A stretch of 64,000 bases of DNA from Rhodobacter sp. (GTDB taxonomy: Bacteria > Pseudomonadota > Alphaproteobacteria > Rhodobacterales > Rhodobacteraceae). Below the pieces are notes generated by a model. The model worked only from the letters and a program-made list of their open reading frames with translations, was not told the origin of the DNA and did no database searches. Position numbers and translations under genes: made by a program. The stretch lies in contig JADCEN010000016.1 of assembly GCA_020250175.1 (NCBI GenBank), positions 1 to 64,000 on the forward strand, in the 5' to 3' direction. Each line of letters opens with the position of its first letter. The stretch's first letter is position 1. Below are positions 49,864 to 59,806 of this stretch, in pieces.

Positions 49864-52739
49864 TCCGCCGCCGGAAGAATGCGGCGGGACTGTTCTGCCT
49901 GTTCGGCATAGTCCATCTGCCATTCAGAGGGTCCGTTCGACGGGCCGATCTGCACCGCCGTCACCTTGTATTCCGGGCAGTTGGTCGCCCAGTCGGAATA
50001 ATCCGTGGTAACGACATTGGCCTGCGTTTCGGGGTGGTGGAAGGTCGTGTAGACAACACCGGGCGACACGCGGTCGGTGATCCTGGCGCGCAGCGTCGTC
50101 TCGCCCGACCGGCTGGCCAGACGCACCCACTGCCCGTCGGCAATGCCGCGCACCTCTGCATCATGCGGGTGCACTTCCAGCAGGTCTTCCGGGTGCCAGA
50201 CGACATTGGCCGTGCGCCGCGTCTGAGCGCCCACGTTATACTGGCTGAGTATCCGCCCCGTAGTCAGCAGCAGGGGAAAGCGCGGGCCGGTCTTTTCATC
50301 AGTTGCCACATATTCGGTGCGGATGAACTTGCCGCGCCCGCGCACGAAGCCGTCAACATGCATCAGCGGCGTGCCTTCGGGTGCATTTTCGTTGCAGGGC
50401 CATTGCACCGACCCCAGCGTTTCCAGCTTTTCATAGCTGACACCGGCAAAGCTGGGCGTGGTCAGCGCAATCTCGTCCATGATCTGGCCGGGATGGGTAT
50501 AGGTCCAGCCCGCGCCCATGGCATTGGCCAGAAGCTGCGTCACCTCCCAGTCGGCATAGCCGTTGCGCGGGGCCATGACGCGGCGCACGCGGTTGATGCG
50601 GCGTTCGGCATTGGTGAAGGTGCCGTCCTTTTCCAGAAAGGTCGATCCGGGCAGAAAGACATGCGCGTAATTCGCCGTCTCGTTCAGGAACAGGTCATGC
50701 ACGATCACGCAATCCATGGCAGCCAGGCCTGCGGCCACATGCCTGGTATCCGGGTCGGATTGCAGGATGTCTTCGCCCTGGCAATAAAGACCCTTGAAGG
50801 TGCCCTCAACGGCGGCATCCAGCATGTTGGGAATGCGCAGGCCCGGCTCGTTGTCAATCTTCACGCCCCATAGGCTTTCGAAAATGTCGCGCACGGCATC
50901 GTTGGACACATGGCGGTAGCCCGGCAATTCATGCGGGAAAGACCCCATATCGCAGGACCCCTGCACGTTGTTCTGGCCGCGCAGCGGGTTTACGCCCACA
51001 CCGGGCCGCCCGATGTTGCCGGTCAGCATGGCAAGGTTGGCAATGGCGATCACCGTGGTGGACCCCTGGCTGTGTTCCGTCACACCCAGGCCGTAGTAGA
51101 TGGCCCCGTTGCCGCCCTTGGCATAAAGCCGCGCCGCCTCGCGCAGGTCCTTGGCCGGAACGCCGGTCAGAAGTTCCGTCGCCTCGGGCGAATGGTTCGG
51201 GGCTGCGACGAATTCGGCATAGTCCGCGAATTCGTCCCAGTCGCAGCGGGTGCGGATGAAATCTTCGTCGAACAGGCCTTCGGTGACGATCACATGGGCC
51301 AGCGCCGTGACCACCGCCACATTGGTGCCGGGCCGCAGCGGCAGGTGATGGGCCGCCCTGACATGCGGTGTTTTCACCAGATCGATCCGGCGCGGGTCAA
51401 TGACGATCAGCTTGGCACCCTTGCGCAGCCGCTTCTTCAGGCGGCTGGCGAACACGGGGTGCCCGTCGGTCGGGTTCGCGCCGATCACGATCACCACATC
51501 GGTCTGTTCCACCGAATCGAAATCCTGCGTGCCGGCACTGGTGCCGAAGGTCTGGCCCAAGCCATAGCCGGTGGGCGAATGGCAGACGCGGGCGCAGGTA
51601 TCGGTGTTGTTGTTGCGCAAGACGGCGCGCGCCAGTTTCTGGACCAGATAGGCCTCTTCATTGGTGCAGCGCGACGAGGTGATGACCCCGACCGACTGCC
51701 GCCCGTGTTTTTCCTGAATGCCCTTCATCCGGCTGGCGGCGAAACCCAGCGCCTCGTCCCAGGACACTTCGCGCCAGGGATCGCTGATCTTCTCGCGGAT
51801 CAGCGGCTTCAGGATACGGTCCTTGTGGCTGGCATAGCCATAGGCGAAGCGCCCCTTGACGCAGGAATGGCCCCGGTTGGCCTTGCCGTGCTTGTAGGGC
51901 GTCATCCGTACCAGCTCATCGCCGCGCAGTTCCGCCTTGAACGAACAGCCGACCCCGCAATAGGCACAGGTGGTAATGACCGACCGTTCCGGCGTGCCGA
52001 TGTCGATGATCGACTTTTCCTGCAATGTAGCGGTCGGGCAGGCCTGCACGCAGGCCCCGCAGGACACGCAGTCAGAGGTCAGGGCGGTGTCGGTCTTTGC
52101 GCCAAAGGACACCCGGCTGTCCCAGCCGCGCCCTTCGATGGTCAGGGCGAAGGTGCCCTGCACCTCTTCGCAGGCGCGCACGCAGCGCGAACAGACGATG
52201 CATTTCGCCGGATCATAGGTGAAATAGGGGTTGCTGTCGTCCTTTGGCATCCACTGCGGGTTTGCCTTGCCGGATGTGTCGCGGGCCTTGAAATGCGTCT
52301 CGACCGCTTCATAGCGCACATCGCGCAGGCCCACGGCCCCCGCCATATCCTGCAATTCGCAATCACCGTTCGCCGAACAGGTCAGGCAATCCAGCGGGTG
52401 GTCGCTGATGTAAAGCTCCATCACCCCGCGCCGCAGGGTCTTCAGCCTGGCGGTCTGGGTGCGCACCTTCATTCCGGCGGCGACGGGGGTGGTGCAGGAG
52501 GCAGGCGTACCGGCCCGCCCCTCGATCTCGACCAGACACAGGCGGCAAGAGCCGAAGGCATCGACGCTGTCGGTCGCGCAAAGCTTGGGCACCGATATGC
52601 CGGCCTCGGCCGCGGCGCGCATGACGGATGTTCCTTCCGGCACGGTCACATCAAAGCCGTCCACGGTCAGCGTGACCATTGCTTTGGACTTCGCCGCAGG
52701 GGTTCCAAAGTCGCGGTCGGGGAGGATGAAGTCTTTCAT
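49860..52739 (-). CDS. fdsA: NAD-dependent formate dehydrogenase alpha subunit (molybdenum)
   Basis: This 959-residue catalytic subunit oxidises formate to CO2. The N-terminal 2Fe-2S domain (CATDSVDAFGSCRLCLVEIE) is followed by CLTCSANGDCELQ, CIVCSRCVRACEEVQG and CVSCGACVQACPTATL for 4Fe-4S clusters, and CAYCGVGCSFKAEL at the molybdopterin domain. The Mo ligand cysteine lies in NNNTDTCARVCHSPTGYGLG. The C-terminal molydopterin-binding region has VRLASRSGETTLRARITDRV. The start at 52739 overlaps fdsB by four bases. FdsA, FdsB and FdsG would form the NADH-producing complex. Confidence 0.96.
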   Translation of the reverse strand: MKDFILPDRDFGTPAAKSKAMVTLTVDGFDVTVPEGTSVMRAAAEAGISVPKLCATDSVDAFGSCRLCLVEIEGRAGTPASCTTPVAAGMKVRTQTARLKTLRRGVMELYISDHPLDCLTCSANGDCELQDMAGAVGLRDVRYEAVETHFKARDTSGKANPQWMPKDDSNPYFTYDPAKCIVCSRCVRACEEVQGTFALTIEGRGWDSRVSFGAKTDTALTSDCVSCGACVQACPTATLQEKSIIDIGTPERSVITTCAYCGVGCSFKAELRGDELVRMTPYKHGKANRGHSCVKGRFAYGYASHKDRILKPLIREKISDPWREVSWDEALGFAASRMKGIQEKHGRQSVGVITSSRCTNEEAYLVQKLARAVLRNNNTDTCARVCHSPTGYGLGQTFGTSAGTQDFDSVEQTDVVIVIGANPTDGHPVFASRLKKRLRKGAKLIVIDPRRIDLVKTPHVRAAHHLPLRPGTNVAVVTALAHVIVTEGLFDEDFIRTRCDWDEFADYAEFVAAPNHSPEATELLTGVPAKDLREAARLYAKGGNGAIYYGLGVTEHSQGSTTVIAIANLAMLTGNIGRPGVGVNPLRGQNNVQGSCDMGSFPHELPGYRHVSNDAVRDIFESLWGVKIDNEPGLRIPNMLDAAVEGTFKGLYCQGEDILQSDPDTRHVAAGLAAMDCVIVHDLFLNETANYAHVFLPGSTFLEKDGTFTNAERRINRVRRVMAPRNGYADWEVTQLLANAMGAGWTYTHPGQIMDEIALTTPSFAGVSYEKLETLGSVQWPCNENAPEGTPLMHVDGFVRGRGKFIRTEYVATDEKTGPRFPLLLTTGRILSQYNVGAQTRRTANVVWHPEDLLEVHPHDAEVRGIADGQWVRLASRSGETTLRARITDRVSPGVVYTTFHHPETQANVVTTDYSDWATNCPEYKVTAVQIGPSNGPSEWQMDYAEQAEQSRRILPAAE

Positions 52740-54268
52740 TCGGCGGCCTCTTTGGCGGATGTGTGGAAATCATCGGGGAAATGCGTCAGCGCCGACATCA
52801 CCGGATAGGGCGTAAACCCGCCCAGCGCGCAGAGCGAGCCGGATTTCATCGTCTCGCACAGGTCGGTCAACAGGGGGATCGCCGCCTTATCGCCCCGCGC
52901 GATCCTGTCAACCGTTTCCACCCCGCGCACCGCGCCGATGCGGCAGGGGGTGCATTTGCCGCAGCTTTCGATGGCGCAGAATTCCATCGCAAAGCGGGCC
53001 TGCGCCAGCATGTCGGCGCTGTCATCGAACACCACGATCCCGGCATGGCCGATCAGGCCGCCCTGGGCTGCATATTCCTCATACCCGAACGCCGTGCCGA
53101 ACACCGCGCGCGGGAAATAGGCCCCCAGCGGCCCGCCCACCTGCACCGCCTTGACCGGCCGCCCGCTGGCCGTGCCGCCTGCCAGATCATCCACAATCGT
53201 GCCCAGCGGCATGCCGAAAGCCGTCTCGAACAGCCCGCCGCGCCGGACGTTTCCGGCGATCTGCAACGGGATGGTGCCGCGTGACCGGCCCAGCCCGAAA
53301 TCGCGGTAATGCGCCGCGCCTTTTGCAAGGATGACCGGCACCGTCGCCAGCGAGATCACGTTGTTCACCACGGTCGGCCTGCCCATGAAACCTTCCAGCG
53401 CGGGCAGCGGCGGCTTGGCGCGCACCACGCCGCGCTTGCCTTCCAGCGAATTCAGCAGCGCGGTTTCCTCGCCGCAAACATAGGCCCCCGCGCCGATGCG
53501 CAGTTCGATGTCAAAGGCAGGCCCAAGGCCCAGCACGCTGGCCCCCAGCAAGCCGGAAGCGCGCGCCAGCCTGATCGCGTCCGCCAGCACGGCATTGGCA
53601 TCGGGGTATTCCGACCGGGAATAGATGAACCCTTTGTCCGCCCCCACACCCAGCCCCGCAATCACCATGCCTTCGATCAGGGTGAAGGGATCGCCTTCCA
53701 TCATCATTCGGTCGGCGAAGGTGCCGCTGTCGCCTTCGTCGGCATTGCAGACGATGTATTTGCGGTCTGCCGTGGCACCCGCCACCGTCTTCCATTTGAT
53801 CCCGGTGGGAAAGCCCGCGCCCCCCCGGCCCCGCAGGCCCGAGTCGGTCACTTCGGCAACTATGCCCTCCGGCGTCATCCCGAGCGCGCGGCGCAGGCCC
53901 GCCAGCCCGCCATGCGCCTGGCAGTCATCCAGCGACAGCGGGTCGATGATGCCGCAGCGCGCAAATGTCAGGCGCGTCTGCGCCTTCATCCAGGGCAAGT
54001 CTTCGGTCCGCCCCAGCGCCTTGTCATGCGCACCGAAGCCTGCCTCGAACAGCCCCGCCACATCGCCCGGTCCGACCGGCCCAAAGGCCAGACGGCCCGC
54101 TTGCGTTTCCACCTCAAGCAGCGGCTCCAGCCAGACCATGCCGCGCGATCCGTTCCGGACCACGGTCACCTCAAGGCCGCGCCGCAGCGCCTCGGCCTTC
54201 ACTGCCGAGGCAACCTCATCGGCACCAAGCGCCTTGGCCGCTGAATCGCGGGGGACGTAAATCCTCAC
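52736..54268 (-). CDS. fdsB: NAD-dependent formate dehydrogenase beta subunit (flavin/NAD)
   Basis: This 510-residue subunit holds FMN, the NAD site and a 4Fe-4S cluster, like NuoF. GLRGRGGAGFPTGIKWKTV and VCNADEGDSGTFADRMMMEG are the FMN/NAD segments, and GAYVCGEETALLNSLEGKRG follows. The cluster cysteines are in ESCGKCTPCRIGAVRG. The N-terminal ~120 residues look like the thioredoxin-like fold known from FdsB. It overlaps fdsA and fdsG by four bases each. Confidence 0.96.
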   Translation of the reverse strand: MRIYVPRDSAAKALGADEVASAVKAEALRRGLEVTVVRNGSRGMVWLEPLLEVETQAGRLAFGPVGPGDVAGLFEAGFGAHDKALGRTEDLPWMKAQTRLTFARCGIIDPLSLDDCQAHGGLAGLRRALGMTPEGIVAEVTDSGLRGRGGAGFPTGIKWKTVAGATADRKYIVCNADEGDSGTFADRMMMEGDPFTLIEGMVIAGLGVGADKGFIYSRSEYPDANAVLADAIRLARASGLLGASVLGLGPAFDIELRIGAGAYVCGEETALLNSLEGKRGVVRAKPPLPALEGFMGRPTVVNNVISLATVPVILAKGAAHYRDFGLGRSRGTIPLQIAGNVRRGGLFETAFGMPLGTIVDDLAGGTASGRPVKAVQVGGPLGAYFPRAVFGTAFGYEEYAAQGGLIGHAGIVVFDDSADMLAQARFAMEFCAIESCGKCTPCRIGAVRGVETVDRIARGDKAAIPLLTDLCETMKSGSLCALGGFTPYPVMSALTHFPDDFHTSAKEAAE

Positions 54269-54741
54269 AGCCGCACCTCTGCGATCAGCGCATTAAGGCG
54301 CGCCTCGTCCACCCGGCCCAGGACGCGCCCGTCAACAAGTGCCGCCGGCGCGCAGGCGCAAAGCCCAAGGCAGAACACCGGCTCCAGCGTTATGGTGCCG
54401 TCAGGCGTGGTCTGGTGCCACCCGATGCCCAGCGCCTCCCTGGCATGGGCGGCAACACGGTCTGCGCCCATGGCCTGGCAGGCTTCGGCACGGCACAGCT
54501 TCAGCACATGACGGCCCGCCGGTTCTTCGCGGAAATCGTGATAAAAACTGATGACGCCATGCACTTCGGCCCGGCTGAGGTTCAGATGCTGCGCGATGAC
54601 CGGCAACGCATCCTGGGGGATGAACCCGAAAACCCCCTGCACCGCGTGCAGGACCGGCAGCAGCGGCCCTTCCAGGCCGTCATGTGCGCGCAGGATTTCT
54701 TCCACCCGCGCTGCGATGTCTTCGCCGACTGACGTCATCAT
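54265..54741 (-). CDS. fdsG: NAD-dependent formate dehydrogenase gamma subunit
   Basis: This 158-residue 2Fe-2S subunit resembles NuoE. LPVLHAVQGVFGFIPQDAL and AEVHGVISFYHDFREEPAGR precede the cluster cysteines, which lie in LKLCRAEACQAMG and EPVFCLGLCACAPAALVDGR (C-x4-C and C-x3-C). GGAGGGCC precedes an ATG-ATG pair at 54741/54738. It is the first gene of the cluster, downstream of a LysR gene on the same strand. Confidence 0.95.
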   Translation of the reverse strand: MMTSVGEDIAARVEEILRAHDGLEGPLLPVLHAVQGVFGFIPQDALPVIAQHLNLSRAEVHGVISFYHDFREEPAGRHVLKLCRAEACQAMGADRVAAHAREALGIGWHQTTPDGTITLEPVFCLGLCACAPAALVDGRVLGRVDEARLNALIAEVRL

Positions 54742-54778
54742 GGCCCTCCGCTTGGCGCAGCAGCATTTCTACACCAGT

Positions 54779-54829
54779 CGATAGCCTTTTCAATATTGAA
54801 TACTCGTGGATTGATAGGCTTTATCTATC
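54779..54829. promoter_or_regulatory. Palindromes upstream of fdsG, probable LysR binding region
   Basis: The 83-base gap between the LysR stop and fdsG contains TTCAATATTGAA (54789-54800), a perfect 12-base palindrome of the T-N11-A type, and GATAGGCTTTATCTATC (54813-54829), whose GATAG and CTATC arms flank a 7-base centre. A further CGATAG half-site lies at 54779-54784. The second palindrome overlaps the LysR stop codon. LysR regulators of fds genes bind such arrays. Confidence 0.5.
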
Positions 54830-55703
54830 GAACCAGTCGCTCCGCCTCGGCCAGAAGGGCGGCGAGCACCGGGGTCAGCGGGTCGCGCCGGGCCGTGACC
54901 AGCCCCACAAGGTGCTCTGCCTCCGGCTCGATGATCGGGACGGCCACAAGGCCGCCGGCCAGCGCCGGCTTTGCCAGTTCGGTCGGCACGACGCTGGCCC
55001 AGTGCCCGGTCATGACATGCGCAATCAGCGCAATCATCGAATTCGATTCCACCTGCGGCATCACGGATGCCCCGGTTTCCGCCAGATGCTGGTCAACGAT
55101 GCGCCGGTTCTGCATGTCGGCGGTCAGCAGGCACAGGGGCTGTTCCGCCACGTCGGCCCAGGTAACCCGGTCCCGCCCGGCAAGCGGCGTGCCGGGCGCG
55201 CACAGCAGCCGGTAGAATTCGGTGTAAAGCGGCACCTGCGCCACGCGCCCCAGCGGTTCATTGTCCAGATAGGTGATGCCGGCATCCAGCTCCAGGCTTT
55301 CGATCCCTGCCAAAATCTCGCCAGAGGTGCGCGACAGGATCGAAACGCGCACGTTCGGGTTGCGCAGGATGAACGGGGCGGTCAGCTCTGCCACCATGGG
55401 AAGCGCGGTGGGGATAACCCCGATCCGCACAGTGCCCGACAGGCCGGACCGGACAGCTTTCATCTCGGCCCGCAGCGCCCGCATGTCGCTGACAATGCGC
55501 CGCGCCCAGTCCAGAACCCGCACCCCTTCCGCCGTCAGCCCCTGAAACCGCGACCCGCGGAATACAAGCTGCACGCCAAGCTGGTCTTCCAGTTGCCGGA
55601 TGGCGGAACTCAACGTCGGCTGGGTCACGCCGCAGACATCGGCGGCGCGGCCGAAATGCCGCTCATTGGCCAGGGCGATGAACATTTCCAGCTTGTCGAT
55701 CAT
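54825..55703 (-). CDS. LysR-family regulator of the formate dehydrogenase genes
   Basis: This 292-residue regulator has an N-terminal winged helix (MFIALANERHFGRAADVCGV, then TQPTLSSAIRQLEDQLGVQL) and a substrate-binding domain (GLSGTVRIGVIPTALPMVAE). It lies directly upstream of fdsG on the same strand, 83 bases away. The homologue FdsR controls fds operons in related bacteria, where formate is the expected effector. GGGGGC precedes the start. Confidence 0.9.
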   Translation of the reverse strand: MIDKLEMFIALANERHFGRAADVCGVTQPTLSSAIRQLEDQLGVQLVFRGSRFQGLTAEGVRVLDWARRIVSDMRALRAEMKAVRSGLSGTVRIGVIPTALPMVAELTAPFILRNPNVRVSILSRTSGEILAGIESLELDAGITYLDNEPLGRVAQVPLYTEFYRLLCAPGTPLAGRDRVTWADVAEQPLCLLTADMQNRRIVDQHLAETGASVMPQVESNSMIALIAHVMTGHWASVVPTELAKPALAGGLVAVPIIEPEAEHLVGLVTARRDPLTPVLAALLAEAERLVR

Positions 55704-55793
55704 GCCCCCGTCATTGCATCAAAGCCGCCAACGGGCAATGATCGCAGTGGAACCGGCTTGTTGACGCCGCCGCGCTGCCCTAAATCAGGGGGC

Positions 55794-56597
55794 ATGAGAC
55801 GCTTCATCCCCTTCCTGAAGAAACAGCCGCTTGTCGCCGTGATCCGGCTGCAGGGCACCATCGCATCCGGCGGGCGCTCCGGCATCGGCTTGAACGATGC
55901 GGCGCTGGCCCCGCTTGTCGAAAAGGCGTTCGCGCGCGGCAAGCCCAGTGCGGTTGCGCTGGTGATCAATTCTCCCGGCGGCTCGGCGGTGCAATCTTCG
56001 CTGATCGCCGCCAGAATCCGCAGGCTTGCCACCGAAAACAACATCCCCGTCCACGCCTTTGTCGAAGACGTGGCCGCATCGGGGGGGTATTGGCTGGCCT
56101 GCGCGGCGGATCAGATCTGGCTTGATGAAAGCTCCATCGTCGGATCGATCGGGGTCATCTTTGCCAGCTTCGGCTTTCCGGAATTCATGGCGCGTCAGGG
56201 CATCGAACGCCGCGTCGTCACCTCGGGCCGGTCGAAAAGCCTGGCGGACCCGTTCCTGCCGGAAAAGCCAGAGGATGTGGCCCGCCTGAAAGCGCTGCAG
56301 GACCCCATCCATCAGGCCTTCATCGCACATGTGAAGGCGCGGCGCGGGGCACGGCTTGATGACTCGGCCGATCTGTTCAACGCCGACATCTGGGTGGGTG
56401 CCGGGGCAGTCCGTGTCGGCCTGGCCGATGGCCTGGCCCACCTTGTGCCGAAAATGAAGGAACTGTTCGGCGACAAGGTCAGGCTGGTGCCCTATGGCCA
56501 GCGCCGGTCGCTTCTGCAGCGGTTCGGGGCGCAGATCACCGGTTCTGCCCTGTCCGAGGTTGAAGACCGCGCACTGTGGGCGCGGTTCGGCCTTTGA
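55794..56597 (+). CDS. S49-family peptidase (SppA-like)
   Basis: This 267-residue protein matches the small SppA/SohB branch of S49 peptidases, which digest signal peptides or other membrane peptides. VALVINSPGGSAVQSSLIAA is the first typical motif, and the catalytic Ser lies in EDVAASGGYWLACAADQIWL, followed by SIVGSIGVIFASFGFPEF. There is no obvious signal peptide or membrane span. The catalytic Lys is likely in TSGRSKSLADPF. AGGGGGC precedes the start. The next gene starts one base after its stop, so co-transcription is likely. Confidence 0.92.
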   Translation: MRRFIPFLKKQPLVAVIRLQGTIASGGRSGIGLNDAALAPLVEKAFARGKPSAVALVINSPGGSAVQSSLIAARIRRLATENNIPVHAFVEDVAASGGYWLACAADQIWLDESSIVGSIGVIFASFGFPEFMARQGIERRVVTSGRSKSLADPFLPEKPEDVARLKALQDPIHQAFIAHVKARRGARLDDSADLFNADIWVGAGAVRVGLADGLAHLVPKMKELFGDKVRLVPYGQRRSLLQRFGAQITGSALSEVEDRALWARFGL

Positions 56598-56598
56598 C

Positions 56599-56799
56599 AT
56601 GCTGGTGAAGACGGTCCTGCTGTTTCTGCTTGCCATGGTGCTGATTGCCATGATCGGGCGGGCCTTGTTCCCGGATACGGTGCGCCGGCTGGTGCGGCGG
56701 CGACCCAAGGCGCTGAGGCCCGGCACCTGCCCGCGCTGCGGCAGCTACATCATCGGCACGGGTCCCTGCGCCTGCGGCCCATCCGGGAAGAAACCATGA
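56599..56799 (+). CDS. Small membrane protein with zinc-ribbon tail
   Basis: This 66-residue protein has one membrane helix (LVKTVLLFLLAMVLIAMIGR) followed by a basic region and a C-terminal CPRCGSYIIGTGPCACG, a four-cysteine zinc ribbon-like motif. Neither part could be assigned to a named family with confidence. It starts one base after the peptidase stop, and its stop overlaps the SDR start by four bases (ATGA), so it is part of a tight three-gene unit. Confidence 0.8.
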   Translation: MLVKTVLLFLLAMVLIAMIGRALFPDTVRRLVRRRPKALRPGTCPRCGSYIIGTGPCACGPSGKKP

Positions 56800-57596
56800 G
56801 CGCGCCACACGCCGCACCGAAACGTGCCCTGGTGACGGGTGCCGCACGGCGTCTGGGCCGGGCCATGGCCCTGGCGCTGGCCGGGCGCGGCTATGACCTT
56901 GCCATCCACTATGCCGGATCACGGGACGAGGCCGAGGCGACCGTTGCCCAGATACACGCCCTGGGCCGCAAGGCCGTTGCACTGCAGGCTGATCTTCTGG
57001 TCGAGTCCGAGGCCGAAGCGCTGGTTTCGCGCGCCGCAAGCGGGCTGGGTGGCCCGCTGACGCTTTTGGTGAACAACGCGTCGATCTTTGAATACGACAC
57101 CCTTGCCACCGCAACACGCGACAGCTGGGACCGGCACATCGGCTCCAACCTGCGCGCGCCATTCGTGCTGATGCAGCAGTTTTCTGCGCAGGCTCCGGCT
57201 GCCTTGCGGGACGAGGCGGGCGAACCCGCAGCGCAGGCGATGATCCTGAACATGATCGACCAGCGCGTCTTCAAGCTGACGCCGGAATTCATGACCTATA
57301 CCATCGCCAAGATGGGCCTTTGGGCGCTGACCCGCACTGCGGCGCAGGCGCTGGCACCCGATATCCGGGTCAACGCGATCGGCCCCGGACCGACGCTGCG
57401 CGGCGCGCGGCAATCGGAAGGCCACTTTGCCGATCAGCGGGCGGCAACCATCCTGCAGCGCGGCGCTGACCCGTCCGACATCGTCGCAGCCATGCGATAC
57501 TTTCTTGATGCGCAGGCTGTGACGGGCCAGATTCTGTGTGTCGACGGGGGCCAGCATCTTGTCTGGCGAACCGAAGATGTGCTTGGCGTGGAATAG
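56796..57596 (+). CDS. Short-chain dehydrogenase, pteridine-reductase-like (FolM type)
   Basis: This 266-residue Rossmann enzyme has ALVTGAARRLGRAMALALAG, the TGxxxRxG nucleotide motif that marks NADPH-dependent pteridine reductases, and LLVNNASIFEYDTL. The catalytic pair Y and K lies in MTYTIAKMGLWAL, and an Asp (NMIDQRV) stands where most SDRs have Ser, again as in FolM/PTR1. C-terminal GADPSDIVAAMRYFLDA and TGQILCVDGGQHL are normal. It may reduce dihydrobiopterin or dihydromonapterin; the substrate is inferred. It is the last of the peptidase-small protein-SDR unit. Confidence 0.87.
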   Translation: MSAPHAAPKRALVTGAARRLGRAMALALAGRGYDLAIHYAGSRDEAEATVAQIHALGRKAVALQADLLVESEAEALVSRAASGLGGPLTLLVNNASIFEYDTLATATRDSWDRHIGSNLRAPFVLMQQFSAQAPAALRDEAGEPAAQAMILNMIDQRVFKLTPEFMTYTIAKMGLWALTRTAAQALAPDIRVNAIGPGPTLRGARQSEGHFADQRAATILQRGADPSDIVAAMRYFLDAQAVTGQILCVDGGQHLVWRTEDVLGVE

Positions 57597-57931
57597 GCCC
57601 CCGAACGCCCGCGCAGCGGCGTTCCGCAGACCGTCGGCGAAAGTTTTCCACTTTGGACCCGCGCATCACACAATCGTTGCAATTCCTTCATGGAAATCAG
57701 GGATTTGCCAGATATCCCAAAATAAACCTATATAAAACAACATGTTAGAAAAATGCCTAAAAATCAGGCGAAGTAGCGAACTTGTGAGAATCCAAGGAAA
57801 ATTCCAGCCTCCCGGAATGTTTTGCGCAGAATTGTCCACAGAAAGCGTGGACAGGTTTCTTCTTGCCCGTCCGCAATTATCGTTGCAGGCAAGACCGGGA
57901 ATCGGTGAATTCCAGAAAGGATGAGTCCACC
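57597..57931. other. AT-rich intergenic region upstream of uvrC
   Basis: About 335 bases between the SDR stop and uvrC. The stretch 57665-57800 is notably AT-rich for this genome and probably holds the uvrC promoter. No LexA box of GTTC-N7-GTTC form was found. No protein-coding frame is supported. Confidence 0.45.
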
Positions 57932-59806
57932 GTGCAGGCAGAGCAGGAAACCACGCCCAAGGCACCTTCCGGGCACACGGTCATTCAAGGCTATCTCAGG
58001 ACGATAGACAGCTCTCCCGGTGTCTACCGCATGCTCGATCCTGTGGGCACGGTGCTTTACGTCGGCAAGGCGCGCAACCTGAAGGCGCGGGTGTCCTCCT
58101 ATGCCCGGCCGTCGGGCCATTCCGGCCGCATTGCCCGGATGATCGGCGAAACCGCGTCGATGATGTTTCTGACGACACGCACCGAAACCGAGGCGCTTTT
58201 GCTGGAACAGAACCTGATCAAGCAGCTCAAGCCGCGCTACAACGTGTTGTTGCGCGACGACAAGAGTTTTCCGGACATCCTGATCGCCAAGGACCACGCC
58301 TTTCCCCAGATCAGGAAGCACCGGGGCAAACGGGCTGCGGAGGGTACCTATTTTGGGCCTTTCGCAAGCGCGGGGGCGGTGAACCGCACGCTTAATCAGC
58401 TGCAGAAGGTCTTCCTTTTGCGCACCTGCACGGACGCGGTCTTTGAAAGCCGCACGCGCCCCTGCCTTCTGTATCAGATCAAGCGCTGTGCGGCGCCCTG
58501 CGTCGGCAAGGTCGGGCGCGACGATTACACAACCCTGGTCGGGGACGCCGAGCGTTTCCTGCAGGGCAAGACCACCAGGGTTCAGGCCGATCTTGCTGCG
58601 GCGATGGCCGAAGCCTCTGCGGCGATGGAATTCGAACGGGCGGCTGCCCTGCGCGACCGTATCCGCGCCCTGACCCAGGTGCAGTCGGCCCAGGGCATCA
58701 ATCCCAAGGGCGTCTCCGAGGCGGACGTTGTTGCGCTGCATCTGGAAGGCGGGCAGGCCTGCGTCCAGGTTTTCTTCATCCGCGCCAACCAAAGCTGGGG
58801 GAACCGCGATTTCTATCCGCGCACCGGGGCCGGGGCGGAAGCGCCCGAAATCCTTGAGGCCTTCCTGGCCCAGTTCTATGACGACAAGGAGCCGCCACGG
58901 CTGATCCTGCTGTCGCACCCGGTCGAGAATGAAGATCTGGTGACCCGGCTTTTGTCCGACCGCGCCGGGCGCAAGGTAGAGCTGGCCGTGCCCCGGCGCG
59001 GCGAAAAGGCCGAACTGGTGGAAAACGCCGCCCGCAATGCGCGCGAAAGCCTGGCGCGCAAAATGGCCGAAGGTGCCTCGCAGAACCGGCTTCTGGCGGG
59101 ACTTGCCGAAGCCCTTGGTCTGGACGCGCCGCCCAGGCGGATCGAAGTCTATGACAACTCTCACATCCAGGGCACAAATGCCGTGGGCGGCATGATCGTG
59201 GCCGGACCGGATGGCTTTCTGAGGTCGCAGTACCGCAAGTTCAACATCCGGTCGGACGCAGGTGCCAACAGCGATGATTTCGGCATGATGAAAGAGGTGC
59301 TGACCCGGCGTTTTGAACGCCTGCTGAAGGAAGACCCCGACAGGTCGTCAGAAGCCTGGCCGGACCTCTTGCTGATCGACGGCGGTGCGGGGCAGGTCAG
59401 CGCGGTGGCGGACATCCTTGCCGGGCTTGGCCTCGACGATATCGCCATGATCGGTGTGGCCAAGGGCGTAGACCGCGACGCCGGCAAAGAGGAATTCCAT
59501 CGCCCCGGTCAGCCCCCCTTTGCGCTGCCCCATACCTCGCCCGTCCTGTACTTCGTGCAGCGCCTGCGGGACGAGGCGCACCGCTGGGCCATCGGCGCAC
59601 ATCGCGCCAAGCGGGCAAAGGCCGTCAGCGCGACGCCGCTGGATGACATTCCCGGGGTCGGGGCCACCCGCAAACGCGCCCTTCTGGCGCATTTCGGCAG
59701 TGCCAAGGCCGTTGGCCGCGCAGCGGTCGATGACCTGAAGGCGGTGGAGGGGATTTCCGATACTCTGGCGCAGGGGATTTACGACTTTTTCCACGCAAGG
59801 GGTTGA
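57932..59806 (+). CDS. uvrC: Excinuclease ABC subunit C
   Basis: This 624-residue nuclease makes both incisions in nucleotide excision repair. The GIY-YIG domain has [20 protein letters not shown], followed by [20 protein letters not shown]. The UVR segment [17 protein letters not shown] lies near residue 230. The RNase H-like domain has [20 protein letters not shown] and [14 protein letters not shown], and a C-terminal HhH has [23 protein letters not shown] at 57932 was taken as start; it follows AAAGGATGAGTCCACC. A TTG at 57863 starts a longer frame but has no site. Confidence 0.96.
   Translation: MQAEQETTPKAPSGHTVIQGYLRTIDSSPGVYRMLDPVGTVLYVGKARNLKARVSSYARPSGHSGRIARMIGETASMMFLTTRTETEALLLEQNLIKQLKPRYNVLLRDDKSFPDILIAKDHAFPQIRKHRGKRAAEGTYFGPFASAGAVNRTLNQLQKVFLLRTCTDAVFESRTRPCLLYQIKRCAAPCVGKVGRDDYTTLVGDAERFLQGKTTRVQADLAAAMAEASAAMEFERAAALRDRIRALTQVQSAQGINPKGVSEADVVALHLEGGQACVQVFFIRANQSWGNRDFYPRTGAGAEAPEILEAFLAQFYDDKEPPRLILLSHPVENEDLVTRLLSDRAGRKVELAVPRRGEKAELVENAARNARESLARKMAEGASQNRLLAGLAEALGLDAPPRRIEVYDNSHIQGTNAVGGMIVAGPDGFLRSQYRKFNIRSDAGANSDDFGMMKEVLTRRFERLLKEDPDRSSEAWPDLLLIDGGAGQVSAVADILAGLGLDDIAMIGVAKGVDRDAGKEEFHRPGQPPFALPHTSPVLYFVQRLRDEAHRWAIGAHRAKRAKAVSATPLDDIPGVGATRKRALLAHFGSAKAVGRAAVDDLKAVEGISDTLAQGIYDFFHARG

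Noticed and set aside
57597-57931. SOS box for uvrC
   Set aside because: No GTTC-N7-GTTC or its complement was seen in the gap, so SOS control is not supported here.
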